In this document: piece by piece, positions 11,058-22,303 of the stretch
Numbering within the stretch: the first letter of the stretch is position 1
Layout of the letters: each line of letters begins with the position of its first letter
DNA from: Charina bottae
Lineage: Eukaryota; Chordata; Lepidosauria; Squamata; Charinaidae
DNA: 64,000 nucleotides
Assembly: GCA_023362775.1 (NCBI GenBank)
Contig: JALMGJ010000005.1
Coordinates: 90,604,421-90,668,420, forward strand
Direction: 5' to 3'
Made by a program: the position numbers and the translations under genes
Notes under the pieces: generated by a model
Databases searched by the model: none
Told to the model about the DNA's origin: nothing
Seen by the model: only the letters and a program-made list of their open reading frames with translations

Positions 11058-11950
11058 AGAATCAGTAATTTTATCTTCAGCTGGGTTTACTCCCAATCTG
11101 CTAGGATTGTGTTTGGGTGCATATTTTCCTTAATAGATGGGCTTTGATGTCCATTTACTCCTTAATATATATATATTTTGAGCTGCAAATTATGAATGAA
11201 ATTGTGGCAAGGGCAGATTTAATGCAGACTTGTGCTTTCATAAGCATGTGGGTTTAAGAAGGGCAAAATTGTATGTTTCTGTTCTCCACCATCTTTATGG
11301 AGAACTACAAGCAAGGATGTCAATGGAAACATGCCCTTTTTAAACAGTTTATGGCCACTTTAAAGAGCAAGTTCCATATAAAGGAATTCAGGATCCTGGA
11401 TGCTGCCTGTTACAGTAGATGTGAAATGGAACTGGCATGCAGTCTAGTCCTGTGAGTTAGTAATAGCATTTTCACTTAAATTATAGCCACTATTTCTAAA
11501 TCTGTGCCTGGGTGTATTATATCAGGGTAATGATATTTAGCACGGCTGTGTGTTTTATTTTTCTCCGTTTTGGGGGATGCATAAGCAGCTCTCCTTGGGA
11601 CACAGATGGAAGACTTTCTATTTTTAGGAGAAGCTTTTCAAAGGAGCTCCTGCGAAAAAGACAGCGTGGCTGCAGGCCACATATTTGATATGCTCTGCTT
11701 GGCTAATTCCAGTGATCTTTTTGAGACTGGCAGGACTGTGGTGTTATTCCGTAGCTGGAGAACCGCCAGGAGAACAGCACTTCATCTTAATAACATTGAT
11801 GGTGACATAAGTATATGGTTTATGTGCAGCGTGATTTCCCACAGTCTCCATTTGCCTTTTTGAAAGGTACATTGTGCAAAGGTCTTTTTTTTGGGGGGGG
11901 GGCATCTTTTAAATAATATGAGAGCCATTGTGTTGTAATGGTGAAGGTGC
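11058..11950. other. Unassigned unique DNA
   Basis: No repeats recognised. The part 11510-11870 is less AT-rich and includes an 85-codon open frame (11606-11863) without a recognisable domain. It may be conserved noncoding sequence (see findings), but nothing in the sequence proves function. Confidence 0.4.
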
Positions 11951-12065
11951 TAGACTAGGAACAGGTTCTAATCCTCCTTCAGGCACAGAAGCCGGCTGAG
12001 CAAGTCCAACTCTGTGAGCTACAAAACAACTTTAGGCTCTGCCAACTGAAAAACAACCCCTTGTT

Positions 12066-12217
12066 GATGGCTGTTGTGGGTCTTCCGGGCTGTGTGGCCG
12101 TGTTCTGGAAGTTGTGGTTCCTAACGTTTCGCCAGCATCTTCCCAAACACGGCCACACAGCCCAGAAGACCCACAACAGCCATCGAACTCCGGCCGTGAA
12201 AGCCTTCGACAATACAT
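12066..12217. mobile_element. Penelope-associated repeat foldback
   Basis: The 39-bp arm at 12066-12104 (GATGGCTGTTGTGGGTCTTC..) is inverted at 12146-12184 with one mismatch, around a 41-bp loop containing CCTAACGTTTCGCCAGCATC. It then continues into CGGCCGTGAAAGCCTTCGAC. The same family is at 26661-26879. I recall this sequence as a reptile Penelope-like terminal repeat. The foldback itself is directly visible. Confidence 0.7.
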
Positions 12218-12324
12218 TGAACCCCTTGTTGCATCACACCCCAATGGCTTTGCTGTGTGAACTAGGGAAGTGCAGTACAATCAAGTAGATCTTGCAAATA
12301 CAAAGAAGACTACTACTACTGCTT

Positions 12325-12525
12325 TCTAGAACAGAGATCCAGAGATCCACAGGGCTTCTACCCTGATGATGTTCAAGGCATTGAAAACTTTGCTATTCTC
12401 CCAGGCCTCGGAATAAGGGGACTGTCGAGTCCCTGTAGGATATTGTGCTTGCCTGTTTCCTTATTGTTTCTTATGTGTAAACTGCCCAGAGTCATTTAGA
12501 GTCAGGTAGTCTCTAAATCATCCAT
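12325..12525 (+). mobile_element. CR1/L2-type LINE 3' end remnant
   Basis: ATGTTCAAGGCATTGAAAAC TTTGC resembles the end of the CR1/L2 ORF2 coding region (..LKTLLF..). It is followed by a 3'-UTR-like GTGTAAACTGCCCAGAGTCA, the same tail theme as the other fragments in the window. It is heavily decayed. Confidence 0.55.
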
Positions 12526-12564
12526 TTGGCTGTAATAGTTGAAGACATTAGGCTAAAAACTTCT

Positions 12565-12650
12565 CTCTCAGCTCTAGGAAGAAGGCAAGGGGGAGACACT
12601 TCTGAAAAATGTTGCCAAGAGGACTCCAATCACCAGGAGTCAAGACTGAT
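12565..12650 (+). mobile_element. CORE-SINE tail fragment
   Basis: CTAGGAAGAAGGCAAGGGGG AGACACTTCTGAAAAATGTTGCCAAGA then CACCAGGAGTCAAGACTG matches the tail of the CORE-type SINE at 39985-40208. It ends in a GGAT microsatellite. Confidence 0.7.
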
Positions 12651-12656
12651 TTGAAG

Positions 12657-12686
12657 GGGATGGATGGATGGATGGATGGATGGATG
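12657..12686. repeat. (GGAT)n microsatellite
   Basis: About seven GGAT units directly after the SINE tail. It may have grown from the SINE terminus. Confidence 0.9.
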
Positions 12687-13870
12687 TCTTCAAAATAATT
12701 AACAGTCCACTGATCAAAGGGCACATGGGGACACTTTGCAGGGAGAGGAGAGGAATTGTGCATACTTCAATTCTGCTGAAATATTGCAACATCCTTTTCT
12801 CACAGATAGTATGTCATGAGTGGGAAGGCAGAGTATGAAGAAAATCTTCACACGGTTCACACAGAGCATCCTGAAGCTGCTAAGGAAAGCTGAATGTAAA
12901 GAAATAAATCAAAATGTTTGTATGCCCACAAACAATGGACAGTAGTTACCTAAGACCTCTATCTGGATGCCCGAGACAAGCCAATGCACAGAATAGGCAG
13001 ATCCAAAACTCAATTCAAGAAAAGGTCATTAACAATGTTATGGTCACAGGAAATGAAGTGTGACTGTAATCAGTAACGGTGATTAAGTTTTATTCAAAGG
13101 GCTTTTATTCAAAAGTCTCGAGAACAAGGAAGGAGGAAGGGGGATAGGAACTGAAACACATCAATGTTGTCCTGGTTATGTTTTGCAGCAATCCAGTATT
13201 AATTTAAGTAGTTATTTTCAAAAAATATATATGCGGAACATTTAAGTTCAGTTGATTCCATTGATGAGAACTTCTGATACACTATCTTCTGGCTGCTTTG
13301 GCATTGATTCTGTCACCGGCAGGGCCCTTGGTTTTACCCCCAACATTTCACAGATAAAATGAGAATCCTTAATATTTATTAGAAAGGAGCCATCACCATA
13401 CTGAAATATCTTGCCTGCCTGATCTTCATTTCAGTGGGTAACCCAAAAACGTTTAAAGGAAAGGTACCCCAAAAGATTGAGTCCCTTTGGGCAAAAGCTG
13501 AACATGGGGCTCCACAAGGCCAATGACAGAATCTATGGAAGCCATTGGTTGGTCTCTCCTCCTTTATGTTTGTCCAGATCTCTTTTCTTGTAATTTAAAC
13601 TTAATATCCCATCATCATTCTCTGGAGCGGCAGGAAACACTGTTCTGTTATTTATGTGCCATTCAAGCAAATATATCAAAATGAGGAAAGACCCTCCTTT
13701 AAACACAGACATAGACACACACAAACACAGATTTCACCCATTCTACTGACATTTTGCAGATCTTCTCTATACTATATGTAATTTTCATAATTCGTTGGTT
13801 AAAAATTGCATCCTTTTTTACAAACCCCTTACTGTAATAAATATTCTCATATACTGTAAATAAATACTGT
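12687..13870. other. Unassigned DNA
   Basis: No recognised repeat, RNA gene or coding segment. Confidence 0.45.
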
Positions 13871-13873
13871 AAA

Positions 13874-14012
13874 ATGCGTCATGCTGGCCACATGACCGTG
13901 GAAGCGTCTTCAGACAACGCTGGCTCTTCGGCTAACAAACGGAGATGAGCACCGGCCCCTAGAGTCGGACACGACTGCACAACTCTGCGGGGGGAACCTT
14001 TACCTTTACTTA
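13874..14012 (+). mobile_element. Sauria SINE, 5' truncated
   Basis: Starts at GCGTCATGCTGGCCACATGA, keeps the body and Bov-B-type tail AGTCGGACACGACTGCACAA and ends AACCTTTACCTTTAC. The tRNA-derived head is missing. Confidence 0.92.
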
Positions 14013-14025
14013 TACTTACAGTATA

Positions 14026-14085
14026 GGGTCCCCGACAGGGGAGGTGGGCGGTAATATAAATGTAATAAAATAAATAAAAATAAAT
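14026..14085 (+). mobile_element. CR1/L2-type LINE 3' tail
   Basis: GGTCCCCGACAGGGGAGGTG GGCGGTAATATAAATG then TAATAAAATAAATAAAAATA. It lies immediately downstream of a truncated Sauria SINE. Confidence 0.75.
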
Positions 14086-14404
14086 ACTGTAAAACCGTAG
14101 AAACCATTTGACAGGAGTTTTAACCTCACTTTCCTGACAAATACGCAGTAAGCTACACACATCGAAAACATGTGAAGTGTAATTTGTAAAAGAGAGCAGT
14201 GGTTTAAGATATACAAAACAGAACTGTTAGATCCATCAGCAAGTTTTGCTTCACAAGCCAAAATTTAAACCATGGGGATTTAGATTATTCATATCTTCCT
14301 ACAGTTGTTTATGCACAACTGAGCAATTATTCTGCAGCTTTTATACAAAAAGTTTTGGGACTCCATCTGTCTACCCTTCTGTCTGTCCATCCGCAGGACA
14401 AATC
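14086..14404. other. Unassigned DNA
   Basis: No recognised feature. Confidence 0.4.
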
Positions 14405-14441
14405 TCCCTCCCCCCCCCCCAAAAAAAAAAAAAAAAAAAAA
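14405..14441. repeat. Poly(C)-poly(A) tract
   Basis: A C-rich run is followed by about 21 adenines. The overlapping frames on both strands are low-complexity artefacts. Confidence 0.95.
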
Positions 14442-14780
14442 CAGAACAGAGCAGGACTAAATTTGTTTTTGGAGGAGAAGAGGGCAAAAGAACAATGGAA
14501 AATAGGCTGGGACCCTATGAAGCCATTGTTCTCCCCAAATTCCTCCAATGCATCCTTATGGGAGAAGCATTTGGGCTGTGACATGGAAGGTGCTCCATTG
14601 TAAGCACCACTCCCTCCTAGTTATGTGATCCAGAGTGAGTATGTGCAGCTCACCCAATGCTTCCCAGTGCATGCATACTGTATGTACAAACCCACACATG
14701 TTAATTTGTTACAGGAACATACAGGTACTTCCTATCCCCAGTGCTAGCAAAGGAGTTGGAAAGATTTCCAGGACCCACTT

Positions 14781-14818
<38 letters not shown>
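14781..14818. repeat. (CTGC)n microsatellite
   Basis: About nine CTGC/TGCC units. Confidence 0.95.
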
Positions 14819-14869
14819 TCCTTGATGAGAGAGCTCTCTCTCTTTTACACACACAAAGAGACACATGAA

Positions 14870-15625
14870 CACACACACTCTTTCAGCTTTTGGTAATGTT
14901 TTCTGGTTTGTCTCTTTCTCATCTCAAGCTCCAGTTTTAGCTAAAATAGAAGTTATATAATATGTAACTTGTCATATTTGTAATTTGTTATGCTTAGTTG
15001 GCTCACAGCATATCGAGAGCTTATTACTAGTTTTTTCTTTTGTTTTGTTTTGAATCCTTTTTACTCTTGGCTGTTGAAGGTATCTTCTCTTTTATTCTCT
15101 TCCCCCTATTGCTTTCCCTTGGCTAAATCACAGAATTTCTGGTTGTGTCCCTTTCTCTTTTTTTACTTTAAGAATGTGAACAGATATTTTTTTTTCTTTT
15201 TGCTTCCATAATGGTGCAGTGCTTTGCTTTTCAAGTTCTTTATAAAATAATGATTGTTATCAAGTGCACAGCAACGTTTAAGGTCAGGTTTCAGCAGGTT
15301 CCTGAAAACAATATTGTAAGATGTCATAAACTAAGCTGAACTAATAAATAACTTGCTAAAAGTTTTTGGAAGTGTCTGAATGTAAATTGCATTCTGGGAG
15401 AGAAAAAGAGAAACTTCTAAATGTTTTGGGAAGGCAAAGTATATTTAGCTGGTCTGCAATTCATTTTTCATTTATCTATTATTGGTCACCCAGTCATTCT
15501 CAGAACCCAGTTTCTGAAACTTAAGTTCTGGTAATGCCAATACAAAGGAAATAGACAAGCTAAGGTGACATTTGTGATAAAACAGGTCCAATTTATACAA
15601 GATAAGGTGTCCATCAAAGCAGCTA
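14870..15625. other. Unassigned DNA
   Basis: T-rich sequence on the plus strand around 15030-15210. No recognised gene or repeat family. Confidence 0.45.
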
Positions 15626-15629
15626 AGAG

Positions 15630-15850
15630 CATCTAACTGGCCTTGGGTGATCTTGAAAATGCTGGGGAAGATCAGACTGAGTTAAAACTTGGATGAGAGA
15701 CTACCAGGATAACTCAGGATTGTAGGCTAGACAGAATTTAAATAAATGTATTTTGGAAGAAGACAATGCCAAACAATTTATGCATTGCTGATAAGAAAAC
15801 AATGTGGATGAATCTATGTGGTCACCAGGAACCAAAATGAACTCAGTAGA
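15630..15850 (+). mobile_element. 5S-rRNA-derived SINE, old copy
   Basis: GGGTGATCTTGAAAATGCTG .. AAAACTTGGATGAGAGACTA aligns with the 5S rRNA internal control region. It is followed by a tail with AGAAGACAATGCCAAACAAT and GTGGTCACCAGGAACC. Diverged, but the order is complete. Confidence 0.75.
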
Positions 15851-15865
15851 AACCTTTTGGCCTAC

Positions 15866-16245
15866 TTGAGATGGCAGTACCTAGTTGACCTTGGCCAATC
15901 TCAAAAAGTAGGCATTATTGAACCTGGTTACTACACGAATAGGAGACCAGCAACAAAATCTGGGGCTGCAGGCTAGGCTGGAAAACCAACCAACCAACCA
16001 GAAGACAGCAATGACAAAATACCTCCATTGTATTGCCAAGGAAATTATATGAACGTAACAGCGTTCCGCGTGCATCATGCTGGCCACATGACCGTGGAAG
16101 CGTCTTTGGACAATGCTGGCTTTTCGGCTAAGAAACAGAGATGAGCACCGGCCCCCAGAGTTGGACATGACTTTGCAGGGGAAACCTTTACCTTTACTAT
16201 CAGTGAAGTCATCTGGAATTGAGATTGACTCCAGTCAATCTTGAC
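15866..16245 (+). mobile_element. 5S-derived SINE interrupted by a Sauria SINE
   Basis: CCTTGGCCAATCTCAAAAAG .. TTACTACACGAATAGGAGAC marks the 5S-like head. The body GAAGACAGCAATGACAAAAT and ATTGCCAAGGAAATTATATG follows. The tail GTGAAGTCATCTGGAATTGA resumes after the inserted Sauria SINE at 16055-16198. It lies in the same orientation directly after another 5S-SINE. Confidence 0.7.
16055..16198 (+). mobile_element. Sauria SINE, 5' truncated, nested
   Basis: AACAGCGTTCCGCGTGCATC through GACCGTGGAAGCGTCTTTGG to GGGGAAACCTTTACCTTTAC. The tail is missing part of the usual GACTGCACAAATGTG segment. It is younger than the 5S-SINE it splits. Confidence 0.9.
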
Positions 16246-16539
16246 TTTTAAGGAAGGGAAGCTCAACCAATTAGCTCAAAGCTGCTTGCAAAATTCTGAA
16301 TGCAGTTCTGAAAAGTGTCAAATCCATTTCAGGTCTCCAATAAGATAGTCCAGTCTGATCCTGTCCTCCCATCATCTACCAAAATAAAAGTAGGTGTGTC
16401 TAGAAGAGTCTAAGATTTAGTGTTTTTCTCAGAAAGGGCAAAATCTTTAAGAAAGTTAGATGTTAGGAAGAGATGAAGTTTCCTAGATATTGGTACATAG
16501 GTTAAAGTAAAAGAAGGTGAAGAAAGTTTCAAATCCCAC

Positions 16540-16715
16540 ATAATTTTCTTGGTAGCAATATGGAATTGCTTTGCTGTTTTTGGGGATATTTGTTTGTTGA
16601 CATCCTAGTCTACTCCACAGCCCTGAGATGTCTTTGCATCTCTCATCCAAGTATTTACCAAATCTGACACTCCTTTAAAACTGGCTTTTTAAGAAGTGCC
16701 TAGAATGTTTTGCTT
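16540..16715 (-). mobile_element. 5S-rRNA-derived SINE, reverse
   Basis: The minus strand has AAATACTTGGATGAGAGATG (5S internal promoter-like), preceded by a decayed AAAAAGCCAG..GTGTCAGATTTGG and followed by a body with AAAGCAATTCCATATTGC and CCAAGAAAAT. Confidence 0.65.
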
Positions 16716-17076
16716 ATCACCAAACTGGATAAATTTCTCCAAATGAAATCAAGATGATTCTGAGGCATTGAAATGTGTCAAAATTCATATAAATCAGTTT
16801 TGGGTTTTTCAAACTCCATTCCTTCAATATCTGCCCATAACTTTTTTTGTTTTGAAACACAAAGTGATGAATTTTGAAGTGAAAATAAATAGAGAGGTTA
16901 AGGGTTTGTTTCTGTCAAATGAAGAAATAATTATGTCCTTTCTGTTTGTAATTAACACCTTGCTAAAACAGCCAACACAATTCATTTCAAGCAGGCCTGA
17001 ATCCCAGAACTATTTTCAGTTCAACTTCAGTTCAACTATTTTCAGTGTCAGGGCAAGTCTCTCTCTCACATACACA
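16716..17076. other. Unassigned DNA
   Basis: A 105-codon frame at 16768-17085 has no domain and runs into the MITE. Nothing else recognised. Confidence 0.4.
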
Positions 17077-17078
17077 TA

Positions 17079-17456
17079 CAGGTAGTCCTCACTTAACAAC
17101 CACAATTTGGAATGGAATTTTGGTTGCTAAGCAAAGCAGTCATTAAGTGAATATGACCCAATTTTATAACCTTTTTTGTGACAGTCATTAAGCAAATCAC
17201 TGCGGTTGTTAAGTGAATCTCATGGTTCCCCATTGATTTTGCTTGCCAGAAGCCAGCCAGGAAGGTCAAAAATGGCAATCACATGACCACATGACACTGC
17301 GACGGTTATAAATGTGAACCGGTTGCCAAGTGCCCAAATTGTGATCACGTGACCGCGTGGACGCTGTGACGGTTTTGTGAGGACTGGTCACAAGTCGGTT
17401 TCCCCAGCACCGTCGTAAGTCTGAACCAGCACTAAACGAATGGCGAGGACTACCTG
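17079..17456. mobile_element. Complete pogo/Tigger-like MITE
   Basis: Terminal repeats are CAGGTAGTCCTCACTTAACA and, on the right, CGAATGGCGAGGACTACCTG, flanked by TA at 17077-17078 and 17457-17458. The internal sequence includes GGTTGCTAAGC/CATTAAGTGAA blocks. It is shorter than the 7655 copy and closer to the 55833 copy. No coding capacity. Confidence 0.88.
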
Positions 17457-17458
17457 TA

Positions 17459-18440
17459 CTGTACACACACAAACATCTCTTTGGAAGTTTTCATTTATCT
17501 GGGACACTTATCTGCCATTGAGTCTAGATCAAAAGCACAGAGCAGTACTGTTATGAGGAAATGTGTTTATACAAACCCCTTCTCATTTGTGGTTCCTACA
17601 CTGTCCAAGAAATCTATAAAACACGGGATAAATGTAGCTGTCTTTTTCCCAAGCTATCACATGATACCAATTTTTTAAAAGAGTTTACAGTGACTTTTAA
17701 AATTGTCCTCTGTGCTTTTAATAATGCAGTCATCTTTTGACCTGTTACCGCTAAGCCATCTTCAAGTCTGTAGTTATAAAAGGAATTCAGTAAGTTTTAA
17801 TAGAAGCATCCCTTTTATGAGGATAAAAGCAACAGCTCTAAGTCAATAGCAATGACATTTTCTTAAGTACAAAGGGGAAGATTTTCTAACTAATATTCTA
17901 TTAGGGGAAATTTCTAACCATGATATCTTTCTATTGTGACAGCTCACCAAGCAACTGAATATTATATATATTTTTCCCCAAGCAACTTCATCTGTTCCTT
18001 CTGGAGGGTGTTGGATAAAACGAATGGGAAAGAATTGCTTTTTCTGGGAAGTCCTTTCCTGTGAATACTAATTTCAGAGTATATTTTGAAAAATTAACTT
18101 CCAAAGACTCCATAATGTGGTTGAACATCCATGTGGCATGAGAATTGGGAGTGAGAATAGCGTGTGCTAAGAAAACAATGTTCTGCATTTTGAATTTTTA
18201 AAGTTTGCAATTGTAGTGGAACACCACTCAAAGTGAAATGATCATTGAATCATCAAATGCTTTGGGGTTTACTGAAAATGCAATTTTTAGGATTAGTTGA
18301 ACATGTAACTATTCTTAAAGTATGCATACTTTATATCCCCTTCAGTTCTTCCTTCTCTCTGTCCTACCTATTATTCCAACAACCAACTGATATTATTGTA
18401 TGTCACATGACTCTATCTCTTTTAACCTATGATAAAATCT
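17459..18440. other. Unassigned DNA
   Basis: AT-rich, with no recognised feature. Confidence 0.45.
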
Positions 18441-18660
18441 CCTTCCAATCAAACGCAACTCCTGATGGTTTCATAAGCATGTTCATGAAGGGGTTTTCCA
18501 ACAGCAACAGGGAGGTGATTAGTCATTCCCTTCTGGCTTTTTGATTTCCATCTTAGCTCACAGACCTGGAATTCCATGATGGTCTTTCATCCAGCCACCA
18601 ACCAGGTCTGGCACTGCTTCGCTTCTGAACTTTGACCAGTTTGGCCACATGCTGCAAACA
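18441..18660 (-). mobile_element. 5S-rRNA-derived SINE, reverse
   Basis: The minus strand reads GGTCAAAGTTCAGAAGCGAA, CAGTGCCAGACCTGGTTGG and TGGCTGGATGAAAGACCATC, tracking the 5S rRNA internal control region. It runs on through a body ending CATCAGGAGTTGCGTTTGAT. Confidence 0.75.
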
Positions 18661-20305
18661 CTGAGATGACACCAGTGACGAGGCAAGCTTCTCCTTTGAC
18701 AACAGAGAACTTTTGCAGCTGGTTATTTACTTATTGGTCTCTTGGACCTCCTTCAGTCAGGGAACCAACTTGTACAGCCTATTTTCACAGCCCTCAAGAA
18801 TAATAATAAGAATGGGTAAATCTGCCAAGTTGGATTTTGCTCACTTTCTCATTTTACTAAACTTGACATTACAGTGAAACCTAAGTTTAACAGATCAATT
18901 CATTATTGTCTCATGTCCATTATATCATATATTAAACTATTCACAACGATTTGCGTCATTTGCATGATGATGTCATTAAGCAAAGGATGTCAACCTGTAC
19001 AAATGATGCAATATGCAGAATTTGCATAATCTTGTCTTTACACAAATGATATAAAGTTATACAATTAGCATAAATTTAACTGTTTTATTTGAACTATTTG
19101 GCTGCAATGGACTTGTCCAATATTTCTGTCCAGACAGAAATTTGCTGCAGAAACGTAGTCTGCTGCATTTAAAGTCTGCTAAATGAGAATCCATTGAATT
19201 GAGATTCTCATGCATTCCATATCTGCATGATTGGAGGGGATTTTTTTAAGTTACACAAAAATTGATAGACATTTCTGTGTACATTTACTACAATCTTCTA
19301 TATAAAAATTAGTACTCATTTCACACATTTTTTGGATGCATTTTCCTCATGATATGGGCATGTTTTATACAAATTTGTTCCAAATGTTGGTTAAAAATGT
19401 TTGTTCCACGTGTTTATATGCATTTACCCAATTTTCACTTTTTGATCCTCTATGCATAATGAAATCTGAAGATTTCACAATTTTAAAATGTGGTTCATAA
19501 TTAAAAAAAAAAAAAAGGGGGGGGGAAATCCTAGAAAGATGCTAATCCTAAGAAATGCCCATGAAAAAGTGTTATGACAATTTTTTCCCCTGTTGCTGAT
19601 AGATTTGTAAAATGAGATGGAAATGAGATGAGACAACCATACTTATTTTTGTATCGTAAAATAAAAAAGCAGATGTTCTCAGATGGCTTAATTCCATTGT
19701 GGGTTGCCAAACGTTTTGGCTTTTTTGTGGAAATGCAAACTCTGCATAGTCCAACCCTTGGTCTTAGCGGCATTTAAGAGATTGCAAACATCTGATATTG
19801 CTCTATATTTCACTTTCAGATATTGTTACCAGGGGTACTTTGTTTGTTTAAATATGTGTCCATAGAATGCCTGGTAAATCCAGATTTCTGTTATCAAGCC
19901 TGGCTCTGCCCAGATAAATAACATCTGTTGAGGTGTTTTCACACGCAGGATCTGCAGGTGCAAAGCCTTAGGCAGTCTGATCTGTTTGGAGCCTTTGAAA
20001 CTGTGTTTGATAGTCTCAAACTCTACAGCCCAACGTTCAGTATCTTGCACGTTTCTGCCTTGCTTGGTTCTGCGAGCTTCTGCCAAATATGCAAATAGAT
20101 TTAATGAAATGCTAAGAGGTGAAACCCTGAAGCCGCTAAAGAGAAATGATTCCTTGCCAAAGTAGCTTGTTAGATTAATTTAATTTAAGACAAAGATGAA
20201 GAAGAAAACAAAACAAAACAAAACAGCATAACCAGTCAGCACAATGCTCCAAAGAAGGCAACTTTCACATTGGGGGTTATGATGAAAGAAATGGAAAATA
20301 GATAC
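18661..20305. other. Unassigned DNA
   Basis: AT-rich unique-looking sequence. It contains a small cluster of transcription-factor-like motifs at 18958-19027 and an A14/G10 tract near 19503-19527. No exon was recognised. Confidence 0.45.
18958..19027. promoter_or_regulatory. Possible enhancer-like motif cluster
   Basis: Two perfect octamer (POU-type) words ATTTGCAT at 18958-18965 and 19020-19027 flank a CRE-like TGATGTCA (18968-18975) and a C/EBP-ATF-like TGATGCAAT (19004-19012). Such words also arise by chance in AT-rich DNA, so this is only a candidate. Confidence 0.2.
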
Positions 20306-20307
20306 GT

Positions 20308-20560
20308 AAAAACTGTAATGCCTTTATACAAATCCACTGTACAACCATAGTTGGAATATTTTGTAGAGTTCTGGTCACAGCCCTTCAAAAAAATTCTGCA
20401 GAGCCAGACAAGTTGCAAAAGAACTATAAAAAATTCTAAACATTATCTATGAAGGAAAGAAAATGTCTAGACCAATTGGAGTATGACAGCACAGGAGTCC
20501 ATAAAAGTGTGGGTGATGAGCAGAAGGATTTGTTTCAGTATTGTGTTTATCTGAAAAGAA
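20308..20560 (+). pseudogene. CR1/L2-type LINE reverse transcriptase remnant
   Basis: The plus-strand translation around 20320-20400 reads LEYFVEFWSQPFKKILQ, matching the conserved CR1/L2 segment LEYcvqFWSPhlkkDi. Downstream text is decayed with stops (AAGTTGCAAAAGAACTATAA). It is a noncoding relic, and the clade is inferred from recalled family sequence. Confidence 0.65.
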
Positions 20561-21390
20561 GCCAAAATTATGACATCATCTTTCTCACATACACCCCATT
20601 CACATGGTGTAGACAGCCATAAATATGACCTTGGGGAAGCTACGCAGAGGCCACAGCGGTTGCATAAAGTAAAACATAATTTAAGCCGAGCAAACAGCAA
20701 AAGCATGAGAAAGCAGCTCAGATTGACTCCCCCCTAATTCACTATAGTATAAGAGGGGAGGGAGTGGAGAACTCAGTGAGGCTTTAGAGATTCTGTTTCC
20801 ATAGCCTCCACCAATAAAGTACAGTTTCTGTCACGTTTGTGAAGTTTGTTTCCGGAACTGCCTACCCTGAAGGGCTGACATCTGGAATCCATCTGAGCTT
20901 CATGCACATTTCCATCTTTTCAGCATAAACAGCAAAAAGAATAAACTAGGATGGAGATTGGGTGAGGAGGAAAAGAAATCTGTTCTGAAAAGGGAATGGA
21001 AAGGGATGAACAAAACTGGATGGAGACGAGGTGAAGGAAAGAGGTAACCAAACAGAAAGGAAAAAAAGAGAAAAGCTGCATGGTACAAAAAGGGTTACAT
21101 TCACCAGGCAGGCAGTTCTCCCCAAGCAGCAGCTACCCTTGAGGCAAATTTATGCTTCTCGGCAGCAATGCCTGCTTCTGCCCATTTGTTTGATTTCAAC
21201 TGCATGCTACATTCTTGCCAGAAAACGTAAGATGACCTTCTCCTTCAATTCACAGATAACAAGTCAGTTGGGAAATCTCATCATCCTATTAAGATGTCTC
21301 TTAATACTGGAATCACAGGCCATCTAATGAAATGGAGTGGAATTGAAGTTAGGGTGGATAAAAGAAAAAAAATATTATTCTGATTATTCT
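20561..21390. other. Unassigned DNA
   Basis: Purine-rich on the plus strand around 20930-21080. The 98-codon frame at 21031-21327 has no domain. Confidence 0.4.
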
Positions 21391-21391
21391 G

Positions 21392-21393
<2 letters not shown>

Positions 21394-21421
<28 letters not shown>
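21394..21421. repeat. (ATT)n microsatellite
   Basis: About nine ATT units. Confidence 0.9.
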
Positions 21422-21423
<2 letters not shown>

Positions 21424-21424
21424 G

Positions 21425-21915
21425 TGTCTGTCTGGTCCAAGTAAGGATTTGAAACCACAAGATGAGTGATGCTGATTAATCTGGACAGCTTTAAAAGTGT
21501 ATTGGAATGCAGGCAAATTCATGGTGGATACAGCTATCAGTATTAGTCATCATGGCTATAAATGGTCTGCAATTATCACTTCTCAATGCAAGTTGCTGAG
21601 GAATATGAAAGGGTGGGAGGGAAGCTATTGCCCTCACTGGTACAGTTTCTAGTCTTCTCATAGGCACTTAATGGCCATATAAAAACAGAATACATTCTTA
21701 GATTCTGTTTCACATAGAAGAAGTTGATGGCTTTTGTAATGGCTCAGGGATAACTGATAAATTCTGTTTTCATGGATATCAAATCTCCTTCAGCAATCAT
21801 CCCTACTGAAAGAAATAGAAAAGCATCTTCTGTTTTTTAAAGCCCGGGATTGCTTTATTATGGAGATAACAATCATACCTGAAATAAGAATGCACAAGGA
21901 ATCTGATTTGGAGGA
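21425..21915. other. Unassigned DNA
   Basis: No recognised feature. Confidence 0.4.
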
Positions 21916-21917
21916 AT

Positions 21918-21972
21918 TTATTTATTTATTTAAATTTATCCCCGCCCATCTCCCCGAATAGGGGACTCTATT
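21918..21972 (-). mobile_element. CR1/L2-type LINE 3' tail, reverse
   Basis: The minus strand reads AGAGTCCCCTATTCGGGGAG ATGGGCGGGGATAAATTTAA then ATAAATAAATAAA. Same terminal family as at 14026 and 25283. Confidence 0.8.
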
Positions 21973-22197
21973 TAATACTAATTGTTCTAATCTCAAACTC
22001 TCAAGCCAATGTGCAGATCTGAATATTTATCCTTTGGATTCTGCATGTCTTTCAAATGTTGCCATAAATTCCTCAGCTAAAAAAAAAAGTCAAAATTTCC
22101 CTTAAAGTGCACGTTTTGTGGCAAAAGATATAATTGAATGCACAATTTTGTGTTGAGTTTTAAAAATGAATTCTCGTGTAAATAAGAGCATTCCCAC

Positions 22198-22291
22198 TCA
22201 TCCCTAGGAAGAAGGCAAGGGCAAACTACTTCTATACAATGTTTCCAAGAAAATGACATAGAGTTGCCATATTGTTGACTTCAAAGCATGA
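22198..22291 (+). mobile_element. CORE-SINE tail fragment
   Basis: CCTAGGAAGAAGGCAAGGGC AAACTACTTCT .. TTTCCAAGAAAATGACATAG matches the tail of the 39985 SINE. The tRNA-like head is missing. Confidence 0.7.
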
Positions 22292-22303
22292 GCATGAACA
22301 TGT

